A program made the translations under genes and the position numbers. From Candidatus Zhuqueibacterota bacterium (GTDB lineage Bacteria > Zhuqueibacterota > Zhuqueibacteria > Oceanimicrobiales > Oceanimicrobiaceae), in NCBI GenBank assembly GCA_029262055.1, contig JAJDAD010000062.1, positions 1 through 64,000 on the forward strand: a DNA stretch of 64,000 nucleotides, read 5' to 3'. Below the pieces are notes generated by a model that saw nothing but the letters and a program-made list of their open reading frames with translations, was not told the origin of the DNA and did not search any database. Of the stretch, positions 62,548-64,000 are shown in pieces. Each line of letters starts with the position of its first letter. Positions within the stretch are counted from its first letter, which is position 1.

Positions 62548-64000
62548 CGACGCGCGCTCCGGTTAGCATTTTGTAAAGCGACCCAGCGGCCGTAGTAGGT
62601 GCGCGCTTCATCAAACCTGCCGCTGCGCTTGAGCGCCTCCACCAGAAGCTGGTAGGCCTGAGTTTGTTCGACCGCTTCCAGTTGCCCGGGGTTGTTCAAA
62701 GCAGCCAGGCAGCTCGCGATCACGGCGCGCGGATCGTTGCGCGACAGCTTGGCGATTTCGAGGTGGCTTTTGGCCCGGTTCTCCCAGGCGATGGCCACGG
62801 CTTGCTTAAAATAAGCAAATGCAACCTTGCGGTTCTTCTTCACATTCTCTAGCCCGAGGTTGTGGCACATGACGCCGTAGCTGTCAAAATAAGGAATATA
62901 CGTGCTGTCTGCCGGTGCACCGTCCGTGCTCTTGACGGCCATCTGCACCACGTCCTGCAACCGGGCGATGCCTGCGTTCTGCCGCTGCAAAAACTGGAAC
63001 TCGGTGACCGCCAGCCGCCAGAGGATCTCATCAATGGACTTGCGGGTTTTCAGTTGCGGCAGCAGCTTCTCAAACCCTTTGGCCGCGTCTTTGTGTTCGC
63101 CCTCTTCCTGCAGCGCAATATACTTATCGCGCAGCTCGACCGCACGCGTGTTGCCATCGTCCCAGTTGACCCAATCGATGTAGCTTTGAATGTCCTGGCG
63201 CTCCTTGTCGCTGGCGGCGTAGGTGCGCGCCCGCCGCAAGGTGGCCAAACCGCGCGCTGCTTCGTGCATCTTAAGCTCGCAGTCAGCCTGGTAGTAAACG
63301 TAGTAGAAGATGGTGGCGCTGTCCGGTGGCGCGCTTTGTCCGGCGGTTTGCGGGTCGAGTTCAAGACCGGCCCCGTCGCGCATGACGGATTCAGCCATGG
63401 CGAAATTGTGGTACGCCTCCTGCCACTCCTCGGTCGCGAAATACGCCTCCGCCAGGCGGGCGTACAGGGCATGTTCCCCGCGCTCGATGCGCAGCAGGTT
63501 TTCCAGAACATTGACGGCACGCTCGTAGTTCTGCTCATCCAGGTAGCGGATGGCAAGGGTCTGGTACACACGCGCCAGCCAACTCTTGCTTTCCAGGTCG
63601 AACGGGTTGAGCACCACGGCACTTTCAAAACTCTTTCGGGCTTCCAGCAGCAGGTTCCTGGCAGTGGCCTGGTCGCGGTCGGCCTGCTGCTCCAGGGCGG
63701 CCAGCTCCTGCAGGCTGCGCGCTCCGGCATTGAAGGCTTCTACCGACCGCACTGAGTCCTGGCCGCTCGCCTGCAATGCCGGGTCCGGGGTGGCGGCGAG
63801 GTATTTCCACAGCGTATCGCTTTGGGTTGTACGGCTCTTGCCGGCCAGCTTGAACCGGTCAGCCTGTTCTTCCTGTTCGATTGAAACAAACAGGCGGCCG
63901 GCGATGGTATCGGCCTGAATCGCCACCGTTGAGTCCACACCGGGCGGCACGACCAGGGTGAAACCGTCCTTCCTGACTTTTAAGCCGCTGCTGCAGCCGG
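62544..64000 (-). CDS. TPR-repeat lipoprotein, 5' end beyond window
   Basis: The reading frame continues beyond the ORF-track start (GTG at 63950) to the window edge, and reads GCSSGLKVRKDGFTLVVPPG. GC-S-S is the end of a lipobox, so the gene is a lipoprotein cut shortly before its signal peptide. The visible ~480 residues include TPR-like helix pairs: KSFESAVVLNPFDLESKSWL, QNYERAVNVLENLLRIE, EWQEAYHNFAMAESVM, and FAYFKQAVAIAWENRAKSHL. It probably scaffolds an envelope complex with the secreted protein encoded right after it. Confidence 0.8.
   Translation of the reverse strand, partial: GCSSGLKVRKDGFTLVVPPGVDSTVAIQADTIAGRLFVSIEQEEQADRFKLAGKSRTTQSDTLWKYLAATPDPALQASGQDSVRSVEAFNAGARSLQELAALEQQADRDQATARNLLLEARKSFESAVVLNPFDLESKSWLARVYQTLAIRYLDEQNYERAVNVLENLLRIERGEHALYARLAEAYFATEEWQEAYHNFAMAESVMRDGAGLELDPQTAGQSAPPDSATIFYYVYYQADCELKMHEAARGLATLRRARTYAASDKERQDIQSYIDWVNWDDGNTRAVELRDKYIALQEEGEHKDAAKGFEKLLPQLKTRKSIDEILWRLAVTEFQFLQRQNAGIARLQDVVQMAVKSTDGAPADSTYIPYFDSYGVMCHNLGLENVKKNRKVAFAYFKQAVAIAWENRAKSHLEIAKLSRNDPRAVIASCLAALNNPGQLEAVEQTQAYQLLVEALKRSGRFDEARTYYGRWVALQNANRSARR

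Noticed and set aside
62862-63755. 297-codon plus-strand ORF over the TPR gene
   Set aside because: Antisense shadow; the minus strand has repeats and a lipobox, while this frame has nothing recognisable.
1-64000. tRNA, rRNA or CRISPR loci
   Set aside because: Intergenic regions were read for cloverleaf-like T-loops and regularly spaced repeats; none was convincing. A scan with tRNAscan-SE or Infernal would settle it.

Overview
The window looks like chromosomal DNA of a Gram-negative bacterium of the FCB superphylum, outside the classical Bacteroidetes; candidate phylum KSB1, Calditrichota or a relative fits best. This is inferred from a 2.1-kb-codon SprA/Sov homologue (outer-membrane translocon of type IX secretion), a secreted FG-GAP protein ending in a NPFNP-type C-terminal sorting domain, LptF/LptG permeases, several lipoboxes, RicT/PSP1, and a glutamine-dependent NadE. 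No tRNA, rRNA or CRISPR array was seen. Most of the window has moderately high GC with densely packed housekeeping genes; about 53.6-61.7 kb is visibly AT-richer.

Layout. 0.4-7.4 kb (+): nadE, a phosphatase lipoprotein, an RhlE-type helicase, a tiny basic protein with its own promoter, an orphan PD-(D/E)XK protein and an M19 dipeptidase. 7.4-18.3 kb: vanZ-like and nnrD/nnrE (-), an ECF sigma factor (+), then sprA, prmA and ppx (-). 18.7-21.1 kb (+): lptF-lptG. 21.2-24.6 kb (-): a lipoprotein and an outer-membrane protein pair. 25.0-29.8 kb (+): alkA, ogt, msrB, an acyltransferase, a cupin, a DUF1835 protein and a sulfotransferase. 29.9-34.5 kb (-): pntB-pntA2-pntA1 and clpS-mutY. 34.6 kb: greA (+). 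35.1-46.0 kb (-): a long information-processing cluster read envC, holB, ricT, metG, tatD, ksgA, mgtE, a membrane protein, recO, sfsA and a hypothetical. 46.2-49.4 kb (+): an MFS transporter, a possible 34-residue membrane peptide closed by a strong terminator, and an aldo/keto reductase. 49.5-51.6 kb (-): the sorting-domain protein.

51.7-61.7 kb is accessory. It holds an alpha/beta hydrolase, a frameshifted NHL-repeat remnant, a periplasmic PQQ-propeller protein, the tail of a metallo-beta-lactamase-fold gene, and then a compact AT-rich six-gene operon: a membrane-anchored beta-domain protein, an ABC permease, a solute-binding protein, a SAM methyltransferase, a membrane-anchored pentapeptide-repeat protein and the ABC ATPase. 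A full SsuABC/TauABC-type importer is thus wrapped around three genes that importers do not normally carry; this is the best candidate for an undescribed system. Behind it lie two copies of a hairpin-forming repeat, a DUF2442/DUF4160 pair (the second frameshifted) and an attC-like integron recombination site.

61.8-64 kb (-): a TPR lipoprotein cut by the window edge, translationally coupled to a secreted protein of unknown function.

All assignments come from reading motifs and gene order; no database search was run.
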